DNA of 64,000 nucleotides from Kribbella soli (GTDB lineage: Bacteria > Actinomycetota > Actinomycetes > Propionibacteriales > Kribbellaceae), in the NCBI RefSeq assembly GCF_004331345.1, contig NZ_SJJZ01000004.1:434001-498000 (forward strand), written 5' to 3'. The position numbers and the translations under genes were made by a program. Of the stretch, positions 51,619-59,613 are shown in pieces. The stretch's first letter is position 1. Each line of letters starts with the position of its first letter. The notes under the pieces were generated by a model, which was given only the letters and a program-made list of their open reading frames with translations, had not been told where the DNA came from and did not search any database.

Positions 51619-52443
51619 ATGATCACGCTGAACAACGGCGTAAGGATTCCCCAGCGTGGCTTCGGCGTTTTCCAGGTCCCGCCGGGCGACACCCAACCCG
51701 CGGTCGAGCAGGCACTCGAGATCGGCTATCGGCATCTCGACACCGCGGCGGCGTACAACAACGAGGCCGGTGTGGGCGCAGCCGTCCGAGCGTGTGGGCT
51801 GCCCCGCGAGGACCTGTTCGTCACCACCAAACTGCGCAACGGCGAGCACGGCCACGAGTCGGCACTGCAGGCGTACGACGAAACGCTGGAGCGTCTGGGG
51901 TTGGACTACGCCGACCTGTATCTCCTGCATTGGCCCAACCCGACGGCGGATCTGTATGTCGACAGTTGGCGTGCCCTGGAGCGGATCTACATCGATGGAC
52001 GAGTGCGGGCCATCGGTGTGTCGAACTTCCTGCCCGAACACCTGGACCGCTTGGCCAAGGAAGGCGAGATCGTTCCGGCGATCAACCAGATCGAGCTGCA
52101 CCCCACCTATCAGCAGCGCGAACTGACCGAGCTGTGCCGGGAGCGGTCGATCGCGGTCACGGCGTACTCACCGCTCGGTCAGGGCGGCGACCTCGATCAT
52201 CGGGTTGTGGCGTCGATCGCACGTCGTCACGAGGCGACGCCGGCCCAGGTTGTGCTGCGGTGGCATCTGCACCGCGAGCACATCGTCATCCCCAAGTCGG
52301 TTGATCCCGAGCGGATCCGAGCCAACTTCGAGCTTGACGGCTTCGAGCTGACCGATGACGAGATCGCGTCGATCACCATGCTGGAGAACGGCAACCGGCT
52401 CGGCAACGATCCCCGCACGTTCGCGCTCAGCCAGATCAGGTAG
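51619..52443 (+). CDS. Aldo-keto reductase (operon D)
   Basis: 274 residues. Catalytic tetrad visible: Asp41 and Tyr46 (HLDTAAAYNNE), Lys71 (VTTKL), His104 (LLHWPNP). NADPH-contacting IPKSVDPERIRANF is near the end. It is shorter than most mammalian members and fits the bacterial AKR5-like (2,5-diketogluconate-reductase-like) type. It may interconvert a sugar and its ketone or polyol. Positioned between GH39 and the importer genes, so it probably acts on the imported or released sugar. Confidence 0.88.
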   Translation: MITLNNGVRIPQRGFGVFQVPPGDTQPAVEQALEIGYRHLDTAAAYNNEAGVGAAVRACGLPREDLFVTTKLRNGEHGHESALQAYDETLERLGLDYADLYLLHWPNPTADLYVDSWRALERIYIDGRVRAIGVSNFLPEHLDRLAKEGEIVPAINQIELHPTYQQRELTELCRERSIAVTAYSPLGQGGDLDHRVVASIARRHEATPAQVVLRWHLHREHIVIPKSVDPERIRANFELDGFELTDDEIASITMLENGNRLGNDPRTFALSQIR

Positions 52444-52450
52444 CCCGGCC

Positions 52451-53356
52451 ATGACGAGCAGATCTGTGCGCCTCAAAACCACCTGGATCTGGATCTTCCT
52501 GCTCCCGACCGTCGTGCTGTACGGCGTCTACACCATCTACCCGATCATCGCGAGCTACTGGTACTCGCTGGTCGAGTGGAACGGATTCGACGCCGACCAG
52601 AAGTTCGTTGGCCTGAGCAACTACCGCGAGGTCTTCGCCGATCCGCTGTTCTGGAACTCGTTCAAGGTGACGTTGTTCTTCATGCTGCTGGTGGTGCCGG
52701 CGCGGGTGCTGCTCACGCTCCTGCTGGCGATGATCCTGAACTCGCCGAAGCTCCCGCTGATCGGCTTACTGCGTTCGGCGTTCTTCATCCCCGTGGTGAC
52801 CACGACGGCGATCATCGGCGTGGTGATGCGCTTCATCCTGGATCCGGCCAGCGGACCGATCAGCACCGCGTTGACGAAGCTCGGTTTCGGCGGCGTCGAT
52901 TTCCTGGGTGATCAGCACCTGGCGTTGCCGACCGCGGCCGTCCTGTACGTCTGGAAGTTCTTCGGTGTCACGATGATCTACTGGCTCGCGGCGCTGCAGA
53001 CCATCCCGTACGAGTTGTACGAGGCGGCCCGGATCGACGGCGCCGGCACCGGGCAACTCTTCCGGCACATCACGGTGCCGATGCTCAAGCCGTTCCTGAT
53101 CATCATCACCGTGCTGACGATCGAGGAGACGTTCCACAACTTCGACCTGATGTACACGCTGACCGGCGGTGGACCGTACTTCCACACCGAGATCATCGAG
53201 ATCTACATCTACCGCTGGGCCTTCGCCGCCTCGATCCCCCAACTCGGGCACGCATCCGCAGCCGCGGTGATCTTCGGGCTGTTGGTCGCGGTCGTCGGCG
53301 CCGTCCAGTTGTGGGGCGTGTACGCCGGCCGCCGGCTGAGAGGAGACCAGCGATGA
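52451..53356 (+). CDS. Sugar ABC transporter permease, MalF-like (operon D)
   Basis: 301 residues, six membrane segments. Starts MTSRSVRLKTTWIWIFLLPT; EAA loop ELYEAARIDGAGTGQLFRHI near residue 200. ATG 52451 is seven bases after the reductase gene, and the stop overlaps the next permease start (ATGA). First channel subunit of the operon D CUT1 importer. Confidence 0.88.
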   Translation: MTSRSVRLKTTWIWIFLLPTVVLYGVYTIYPIIASYWYSLVEWNGFDADQKFVGLSNYREVFADPLFWNSFKVTLFFMLLVVPARVLLTLLLAMILNSPKLPLIGLLRSAFFIPVVTTTAIIGVVMRFILDPASGPISTALTKLGFGGVDFLGDQHLALPTAAVLYVWKFFGVTMIYWLAALQTIPYELYEAARIDGAGTGQLFRHITVPMLKPFLIIITVLTIEETFHNFDLMYTLTGGGPYFHTEIIEIYIYRWAFAASIPQLGHASAAAVIFGLLVAVVGAVQLWGVYAGRRLRGDQR

Positions 53357-54222
53357 CAGCGCAAGTCGTCGTACGCACGGATCGGCAGCGGCGCCTGTTG
53401 CACCGGCTGCCGTGGTGGATCGCCGCGCTGTTCCTGGTGGGTATCGCGGTGGTCTGGATCTTCCCGTTCCTGTGGATGCTGTCGGCATCGCTCAAGGACA
53501 ACATGGAGATGTTCACCGGCGGCCTGAAGTTGTGGCCGGACAAGTTCGTCTGGGACAACTACACGCGGGCGTGGAACGACGCCCACTTCGGCCGGTACCT
53601 GATCAACACCGTGGTGGTCACCGTGATCACGGTCGTGATCGTCACCGTCCGCTGTGCGACTGCGGGCTATGTCCTGGCCCGTTACCGATTCCGCGGTTCC
53701 AAGCTCTTCCTCGGCGTACTGGTCGCGACGCTCTTCGTCCCCACCGGCTACACGATCATCCCGGTGGTCAAGATCTCGATGCAGCTGCACCTGATCGACT
53801 CACTGACCGGACTGATCCTGGCGCTCAGCGGCGGGGCGTACGTGTCGGCGATCCTGTTGTACTACGGGTATTTTCGGCAGATCCCCCGGGAGCTGGAGGA
53901 AGCCGCGATCGTCGACGGCGCCGGCTTCGTCCGGATCTTCTTCTCGGTGATGCTGCCGTTGGCGATGCCGGTCACGGCGACCGTCGCGGTCCTCACCTTC
54001 ATCACGACCTGGAACGCCTTCTTCCTGCCGCTGGTGTTCACCTTCAGCCGGGCCGATCTCCGGACGGTGAGCGTCGGCATGCAGGCGTTCGTCGGCGAGA
54101 CCGCGACCGACTGGGCCGGCATGGCCGCGGCCGGGGTGATCTCGATCGTCCCGGTGGTCGTGCTCTTCATCTTCCTGCAGCGCTACTTCGTCGAGGGAAT
54201 CTCCGGAGCAGTCAAGTCCTAA
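53353..54222 (+). CDS. Sugar ABC transporter permease, MalG-like (operon D)
   Basis: 289 residues, six membrane segments. VVWIFPFLWMLSASLKDN is the characteristic MalG start; the EAA loop is RELEEAAIVDGAGFVRIFFS, and the C-terminus ends FVEGISGAVKS. Overlaps the upstream permease by four bases. Second channel subunit of the operon D importer. Confidence 0.9.
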   Translation: MTAQVVVRTDRQRRLLHRLPWWIAALFLVGIAVVWIFPFLWMLSASLKDNMEMFTGGLKLWPDKFVWDNYTRAWNDAHFGRYLINTVVVTVITVVIVTVRCATAGYVLARYRFRGSKLFLGVLVATLFVPTGYTIIPVVKISMQLHLIDSLTGLILALSGGAYVSAILLYYGYFRQIPRELEEAAIVDGAGFVRIFFSVMLPLAMPVTATVAVLTFITTWNAFFLPLVFTFSRADLRTVSVGMQAFVGETATDWAGMAAAGVISIVPVVVLFIFLQRYFVEGISGAVKS

Positions 54223-54231
54223 GGAGTGGAA

Positions 54232-55674
54232 ATGACCGGGATGACACGTCGCAGTCTGCTCGGCGCATCGGTACTCACCGCCGTCGGCGCCGCGACCGGA
54301 TGCAGCAGTTCGAGCTCTCAGAGCGGAAGCACGAGCGGGGGCGCCACCGGAACGTTGGACTGGTGGGACCACTTCAGTTCGTTCAAGCGCCTCAACGACG
54401 ACTGGGCCAAGACACAGTCTCCGTCGCTGAAGACCAACGTCGCCCATACGTACTACGACGCGTCCAAGGCGACCCAGGCGTTCCAGCTCGCGCATCAGGC
54501 CAACAAGATGCCGGACGTCTACTCCAACGTGATCGGGCTCCCGTTGCCTGCCCTGGTGAGTGGCAAATGGGTGCACGAGGTCACGATTCCGGCTGACATC
54601 AAGTCCAAGCTGCCCAAGGACGCGTTCACCGAGGGCATCACCCAACTGGACGGCAAGCTCTACGGGTTCCCGATGTTCAGCTTCCGGCAGAGCTCGACGC
54701 TGGTGTGGGTGAACAAGGACCACTGGTCCAAGGCCGGGCTCGATCCGAACAACGTGCCCACGGACTACACGGCGTTCAAGGACGCGTTGGGCAAGCTGAA
54801 GTCGGCCGGGATCCAGCCGCTCACGCTGGCGATCGGCGCGGACGGCGGACGCATCCGTGATCAGGTCGATGACATGGCGCAGACGGCCGGCTTCCCCGGG
54901 TACCAAGGCCTGCAGTTCACCACCGGCGAGTACGCGTATCACCACGATGCCTACGTCACGGTGATCGAGTTCTTGAAGCAGCTGAACGACGACAAGTTGA
55001 TCATGCCGGGCTCGAACAACTTCGGTGTAGTCGACGCCCGGACCCGGTACGCATCGGGGGCAGTCGGGACTTTCATCGACGGCATCTGGTGTGCCGGTGG
55101 ATCGAAGGCGTTGGCGCCGACGATCGTCGACAAGCTCGCGTCCGGTCAGATCCTGGTGCCGACGTCGGGTACGAACCCCTGGTGCTACCGCGGCCGGCCC
55201 GCTGCGACGTACTTCGTCTCCGCGGACAGCAAGAATCCCGACGCGGCCGGGAAGCTGATCGCGTCCTTCATGTCCGACGACTACCAGAAGGGGATGGTCG
55301 AGGCGATGGACCAGCCGCCGTTGAACCTCGATCTCGTCGCGTCGTCGAACGTGGTCGACGCGTACAAGAAGGGCGTCGAGTACTGCAAGAAAAACGTGTT
55401 CCTGATGCCACAGGCGATCGTGAAGAACCCTTCGATCGCGAAGGTGGACGCACTGCGCAAGCCGGTCACGCCGCATGTCGGCAACATCGTCCAGGGCTAC
55501 CTGGGCGGATCGATCAAGGACCTCAAGGCCGAACTGAAGAAGCTGAGCGACGCCACGGCCGCGGACCGAGCGCAGGCGCTCCAGAAGGCGAAAGCGGCCG
55601 GAGCCAAGGTGTCGGAGGCCGACTACGTCTTCAGCGACTGGAAACCCGGCCAGGACTACGGGGCCGCCAAATGA
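54232..55674 (+). CDS. Sugar-binding lipoprotein of operon D
   Basis: 480 residues. N-terminus MTGMTRRSLLGASVLT with twin Arg and a lipobox-like ATGC, then a Ser/Gly-rich linker. Body: TLDWWDHFSSFKRLNDDWAK and FPMFSFRQSSTLVWVNKDHW, family 1 sugar receptor. ATG 54232 is five bases after AAGGAG; a GTG at 54226 overlaps that site. It comes after the permeases here, unlike operons A, B, C and E. Its stop overlaps the SDR start. Confidence 0.87.
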   Translation: MTGMTRRSLLGASVLTAVGAATGCSSSSSQSGSTSGGATGTLDWWDHFSSFKRLNDDWAKTQSPSLKTNVAHTYYDASKATQAFQLAHQANKMPDVYSNVIGLPLPALVSGKWVHEVTIPADIKSKLPKDAFTEGITQLDGKLYGFPMFSFRQSSTLVWVNKDHWSKAGLDPNNVPTDYTAFKDALGKLKSAGIQPLTLAIGADGGRIRDQVDDMAQTAGFPGYQGLQFTTGEYAYHHDAYVTVIEFLKQLNDDKLIMPGSNNFGVVDARTRYASGAVGTFIDGIWCAGGSKALAPTIVDKLASGQILVPTSGTNPWCYRGRPAATYFVSADSKNPDAAGKLIASFMSDDYQKGMVEAMDQPPLNLDLVASSNVVDAYKKGVEYCKKNVFLMPQAIVKNPSIAKVDALRKPVTPHVGNIVQGYLGGSIKDLKAELKKLSDATAADRAQALQKAKAAGAKVSEADYVFSDWKPGQDYGAAK

Positions 55675-56453
55675 CCGCCGACCGCGCTGCGGTGGTCACC
55701 GGCGCGCGCACCGCGGTCGTGACCGGCGCGGCATCCCCGCACGGTATCGGCCGCGCCACAGCCCTCCTCCTCGCGTCACAGGGCTGGAACATCGGGATCC
55801 TCGACATCGACGGCCCGGGAAGTGAGGCGGTGGCCTCCGAGATCACCTCGACGTACCACGTCAAGGCTCTCGGTGTCGCGGCCGATGTGTCCAACGAGGC
55901 TGAAGTCCGTACGGCGATCGACGAACTCGAGGCCGCCCTACCGCCGCTAGCAGCGCTAGCGAACATCGCCGGCGTCAGCTCCCCGGTCCCCTACCTCGAG
56001 CTGACCTCCGACGAGTGGCACCGCGTCATCAACACCAACCTGAACGGCGTCCACTACGTAACCCGCCGCGTCGCCGAGAGCATGGTGAGGCACAACTACG
56101 GCCGCATCGTCAGCATCTCCTCCACCTCAGCCCAACGAGGCGGCGGCACCTACAGCAAAACGCCGTACTCCGTAGCCAAGGCCGGCGTAATAGGCCTGAC
56201 CCGAGCCCTGGCCCGCGAACTGGGCCCGTTCGGCATCACGGTCAACGCCATCGCCCCCGGCCCGATAGCCACCGAAATCATGGGCGGCCCACTGACCCCC
56301 GAACGCCGAACGGCCCTCACCGCCGACCTCCTCGTAAACCGAGTAGGCGAACCCCAGGACGTAGCCTCCGCAATAGCCTTCCTACTCTCCGAACCTTCCA
56401 GCTACATAACCGGCCAAACCCTCAACGTAGACGGCGGCCTCTACATGCACTGA
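55671..56453 (+). CDS. Short-chain dehydrogenase/reductase (operon D)
   Basis: 260 residues. Rossmann glycine motif TGAASPHGIGRA (18-29), ANIAGVSS, catalytic Ser150/151 region (SISSTSAQ), Tyr166 and Lys170 (YSVAK), then PGPIATEI. Classical SDR length and layout. The N-terminus contains VVTGA twice (8-12 and 16-20), so the true start may be the later copy, or a short duplication occurred. Last gene of operon D; it probably oxidises the released sugar or acts opposite the aldo-keto reductase. Confidence 0.88.
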   Translation: MTADRAAVVTGARTAVVTGAASPHGIGRATALLLASQGWNIGILDIDGPGSEAVASEITSTYHVKALGVAADVSNEAEVRTAIDELEAALPPLAALANIAGVSSPVPYLELTSDEWHRVINTNLNGVHYVTRRVAESMVRHNYGRIVSISSTSAQRGGGTYSKTPYSVAKAGVIGLTRALARELGPFGITVNAIAPGPIATEIMGGPLTPERRTALTADLLVNRVGEPQDVASAIAFLLSEPSSYITGQTLNVDGGLYMH

Positions 56454-56461
56454 CCGGCCGG

Positions 56462-56890
56462 CTAGTCGTCTTCCCAGGCCAGGGAGCTGATGCGCCAGCC
56501 GGTCGGTGTACGGACGAACTGGGTGGTCTTGTGGCCGCCGCCCTCGAACCGCTCGCCGTTCTGGACGCCGGACTTGCGATACTCGCTGAAGCGGTGGGCG
56601 ATCGAGCCGTAGATTTCGGTCTGCTCGCTGACCTCCCACTCGGAGAACTCGGTCAGTGTCCCGTCGGTGAGGATCCGCTGGCGGGGCTCGACGAAGGAGT
56701 CGAGATCGTAGACGACCGACCGGTCCCCGGTCTGGCTGATGATGGTTCCTTGGGGGATGAACACCTCGCGGACGCGGTCGGTGCGGGGCGGGCCGTCGGT
56801 GTTGGTGAAGGCGCTGAAGAACAGGCGCATCAGCTCGTCGAGCTCTGCCTTGGCGGCATCGGGCTCGGGGCGGTTCTGGTCGGCGGACAT
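56462..56890 (-). CDS. DUF4440/NTF2-like protein
   Basis: 142 residues. LMRLFFSAFTNTDG at the N-terminus, VREVFIPQGTIIS, HRFSEYRKSG and a final GGGHKTTQFVRTPTGWRISSL fit a DUF4440 or SnoaL-like fold. No signal or membrane segment. It is encoded on the minus strand 27 bases after the TetR gene and may be co-transcribed with it. Ligand or activity unknown. Confidence 0.72.
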   Translation of the reverse strand: MSADQNRPEPDAAKAELDELMRLFFSAFTNTDGPPRTDRVREVFIPQGTIISQTGDRSVVYDLDSFVEPRQRILTDGTLTEFSEWEVSEQTEIYGSIAHRFSEYRKSGVQNGERFEGGGHKTTQFVRTPTGWRISSLAWEDD

Positions 56891-56917
56891 CGAACTCCGT
56901 TCACATAACAGGTGTTG

Positions 56918-57526
56918 TCAGGTCTCGTTGCGGAGGGCCTCGAGCCACAGTGCGATCGGGCGGCGGAGGTCGTTGAGGCTGGCTCGGGTGCCCGGTGTGA
57001 TGGCGGCGCGGGCGCCGTACAGGCGGTCGAAGAGGAGGCCTTCGAGCAGGCTGAGCAGGTCGCGTGCGGCGCGGGCGGGGCGCGGCGCTCCGAGTGACTT
57101 CATCAGTTCGGTGGCCGGCTCGAGACCGAAGAGGCAGACCGCGAGTGCGTTCCGCAGTTCTTCGTCATCGATCGCGTCCGGGCTCAACGCGTACCGGGCG
57201 AGCGCGTCGCGGCGACGTGGCCCGAGCAGCGTGTCGACGTACTTGGCCATGAACGCGGCCGCGGTGGCCGTCGTCACCTCGGCCACGCGGCGCTCGTCCT
57301 GGGCAGTCGCGAAGGCGTCACGAGTCACCTCGGTGAGGTGCCTGATCGCGGCCTCGACCAACTGCTCGCGGGTGCGGAAGTAGTACGACGTCGAGCCCTG
57401 CGCGATGCCGAGCTCCTTGTCGATCTTCTGATGGGTGAGCGCGTGGTTCCCGCCCTCGGCCGCGAGGGTCAGCGCGGCATCGCAGATCTCGGTACGGCGG
57501 CTCGAACGTCGGGGCATGCTGCGCAT
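56918..57526 (-). CDS. TetR family regulator controlling the CTCTA...TAGAG sites
   Basis: 202 residues. The helix-turn-helix is IDKELGIAQGSTSYYFRTREQ (about 35-55). The rest is helical. Four similar 16-bp palindromes lie near: one five bases upstream of this start and three between the secreted protein gene and the M24-like gene. The likely scope is itself, the secreted protein and the M24-like gene. A start at M4 is also possible. The effector is unknown. Confidence 0.87.
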   Translation of the reverse strand: MRSMPRRSSRRTEICDAALTLAAEGGNHALTHQKIDKELGIAQGSTSYYFRTREQLVEAAIRHLTEVTRDAFATAQDERRVAEVTTATAAAFMAKYVDTLLGPRRRDALARYALSPDAIDDEELRNALAVCLFGLEPATELMKSLGAPRPARAARDLLSLLEGLLFDRLYGARAAITPGTRASLNDLRRPIALWLEALRNET

Positions 57527-57531
57527 CCTAA

Positions 57532-57547
57532 CTCTAGGATCTCAGAG
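57532..57547. promoter_or_regulatory. TetR operator O1
   Basis: CTCTAGGATCTCAGAG, 16 bp, partly symmetric. It lies five bases before the TetR start codon. It matches O2 (complement CTCTAGGATATTAGAG) at 13 of 16 positions. Confidence 0.55.
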
Positions 57548-57571
57548 CCTCACCGAAACGCGCGACGCGGA

Positions 57572-57988
57572 TCAGATCGTGCCGGTGGTGTTGATCTTCG
57601 TGCTCGCCTGAGCGCCGATGAACGGAAGGTCGACGGCCCACAGCAGACCCGCGTTGCATTCCGGTACGTCGAAGTCGCACATCACCCAGCCGCCGGCCTC
57701 GCCGCGGTCGTTGAAACACTCCCGGTACCAGTTCCCCGACGACTCCTTCCCCTGAATCGTGGCCGCGACCGGATGTCCGTTCGCCTTGGTGTCCTTGATC
57801 CAGACCCGATCCCCGTACGCGGCGAAGCACGCCTTCGCGCCGGTCACCGACACGCACCAGACATTCTCACCCGAGGGCGGCGGCCCACTCGGGCTACCGT
57901 TCGTGGCCGACGCCATGGACGCCGTCCCCGCCAGGATGAGCACCGCCGCCACAGGAACCACGAGCAGCACACGCACCAGCTTGTTCAT
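57572..57988 (-). CDS. Secreted cysteine-containing protein
   Basis: 138 residues with a signal peptide (about 1-28, ending ASA) and a Pro/Ser spacer. The mature part is about 100 residues with five cysteines (WC, AC, EC, MC, EC) and no recognised domain. It may be a small enzyme inhibitor or wall-associated protein. It is divergent from the M24-like gene, and three candidate TetR sites lie between the two starts. ATG 57988 follows GGAGAG. Confidence 0.65.
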   Translation of the reverse strand: MNKLVRVLLVVPVAAVLILAGTASMASATNGSPSGPPPSGENVWCVSVTGAKACFAAYGDRVWIKDTKANGHPVAATIQGKESSGNWYRECFNDRGEAGGWVMCDFDVPECNAGLLWAVDLPFIGAQASTKINTTGTI

Positions 57989-58019
57989 GAAATCACTCTC
58001 CGTCTTTGTGTCTTGGTAG

Positions 58020-58096
58020 CTCTAATATCCTAGAGCTATCAAGGGTCTTGTCTTCTTGATCTCTACGATCATAGAGTTAACTCTATCATCGTAGAG
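58020..58096. promoter_or_regulatory. TetR operators O2, O3 and O4 between divergent genes
   Basis: O2 is CTCTAATATCCTAGAG (58020-58035). O3 is CTCTACGATCATAGAG (58061-58076). O4 is CTCTATCATCGTAGAG (58081-58096). O3 and O4 face each other around TTAA and together form a 36-bp palindrome. Shared pattern: CTCTAnGATnnTAGAG, read on one strand or the other. Confidence 0.65.
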
Positions 58097-58136
58097 CTGG
58101 CGCCTTGGTGCGTCAGCGGCGTACCGAGGGAGAAAC

Positions 58137-59381
58137 GTGAAGCGACAGATGCCGGCGTACTCACTGGCCGAACGGGACCGCCGGTGGGCGATGGCGCGGG
58201 ACCTGATGGCCGACGAGGGCCTCGACGTGTTGCTGGTGTACGGCGAACACGAGGGTGTGCCGGCTGCGCCGTTCGCCCACGACAACTACTTCAGCAACGA
58301 TCGTCCGGGCACCATCGTCATGTTCTGCGGCGACGAGGACCCGATCCAGCTCGTCTGGTCACCGATGCACGTCGAGGACCACATCGAGGCCACCAAGCGC
58401 GGCGACGAACTGTGGATCGAACCGGCCCGCATCCGGGTCGGCAAGGACGCCGCCCACGTTGCCGCCGTCATCAAGGAGCACTCCCTCGAGGCCGCGACGA
58501 TCGGCGTGGTCGGCCTCGAGCCCTACCCGCCGTTCCACATCCTGCCGATCCTGCCGCACGCGCTGTACGGACCGCTGACCGAACAGTTCCCGCGGGCGAC
58601 CTTCAAGCCCGCATGGTTCCCGCTCCTGCTGCGCATGCTGCCCAACTCCGACGAGGAACTGGCGCTGGTGGAGTACGCCGCCGAGGTCGGCGACGCGATC
58701 GCGGCCGCGATGCTGAATGCGACGTACCCCGGAGCCACGGATGCCGACGTCCTGGCCGCCGGTATGGCGGCCGGCTACTCCCGCGGCGCGCAGCCGCACA
58801 TCCTCATCAACACCGGACCTTCCGTCGTCTCCTGGGGCGACGCTCCGTGGGCCTATCGCCCGCAGCAGCCTCAGGTGATCGCCGACGGCGACGTCGTCAT
58901 GGCCGAGGTTCTCAACGCGGTCGCGCGCCGCGAGACCCAGAGCCAGGTCGCGATCGCCGTCGGCGACGTACATCCCGACATCGAAGCGGCCGCGCAGGTC
59001 GCTCGGGCTTGCTACGAGGCCGGGCTGGCGCAGCTCGTCCCGGACAACACGTTCGGTGACGTCGCCGAAGCGATGATCAGCACCCTCAAAGAAGCCGGCG
59101 GCTGGAACGTGCACCCGATGCTCCACAGCCTCAACCCGTACGGCCCGGTGTGCGGATTCGGCTGGGGCCTGAAGACCTTCCCACCTGCGAAGGCGTACGG
59201 CGAACTCGGCGAGGTGCCCACCGTCGGCGCGGGCCTGCCGCTCGAACCCGGCATGACCTTCGCCTTCGAACCCAACTGCGTCATCAACAACCACCTCGTC
59301 AACCTCGGCGGCACGGTCGTGGTAGGCAACGACAAACCAATCGAACTGAACACGTTCACAGCCCAGCTACTGCGGCGCTGA
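58137..59381 (+). CDS. M24-fold (Xaa-Pro peptidase/creatinase-like) protein without metal ligands
   Basis: 414 residues. An N-terminal creatinase-like domain (VLLVYGEHEG, IVMFCGDEDPI) precedes a pita-bread domain. The five metal ligands of M24 peptidases are largely absent: the Asp-x-Gly strand reads MAEVLNA, the second Asp region TQSQVAIAVG has none, and the last Glu is replaced in NLGGTVVV. Only FEPN keeps its Glu. So a metal-free activity such as in creatinase, or no catalysis, is likely. GTG 58137 follows GAGGGAG. Probably under TetR control with the divergent secreted protein. Confidence 0.78.
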   Translation: MKRQMPAYSLAERDRRWAMARDLMADEGLDVLLVYGEHEGVPAAPFAHDNYFSNDRPGTIVMFCGDEDPIQLVWSPMHVEDHIEATKRGDELWIEPARIRVGKDAAHVAAVIKEHSLEAATIGVVGLEPYPPFHILPILPHALYGPLTEQFPRATFKPAWFPLLLRMLPNSDEELALVEYAAEVGDAIAAAMLNATYPGATDADVLAAGMAAGYSRGAQPHILINTGPSVVSWGDAPWAYRPQQPQVIADGDVVMAEVLNAVARRETQSQVAIAVGDVHPDIEAAAQVARACYEAGLAQLVPDNTFGDVAEAMISTLKEAGGWNVHPMLHSLNPYGPVCGFGWGLKTFPPAKAYGELGEVPTVGAGLPLEPGMTFAFEPNCVINNHLVNLGGTVVVGNDKPIELNTFTAQLLRR

Positions 59382-59538
59382 GGCACACAAGTAGAGGGTG
59401 AGTCGACGCGAGGCGACGGGCGGTGAACCGGCCGAACCGCCGCCTCCACCCACCGAACCCGCGCTAATCTGACGCTCAGTCCGCCCGCGAGCCAGCAGCG
59501 GGCCGACCGTCACTTCTCCATAACCGGTCTCCAAACCA

Positions 59539-59567
59539 TTGTCTGGGAAATCGATTTCTGCGACACT
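59539..59567 (+). promoter_or_regulatory. Promoter with LacI-type operator before operon E
   Basis: TTGTCT (59539-59544), 17 bases, GACACT (59562-59567). The spacer contains GAAATCGATTTC (59547-59558), a perfect 12-bp palindrome with central CG as in LacI operators. No LacI gene lies in operon E. Confidence 0.5.
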
Positions 59568-59613
59568 CCGTCGCGTGAGTAGCGGTAGACCTAGGCATCA
59601 AGGGAGCATCGAC

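Noticed and set aside
58020..58096. CRISPR-like repeat cluster
   Set aside because: The repeated CTCTA units are short palindromes with irregular spacing and sit at gene starts; no spacer array or cas gene exists.
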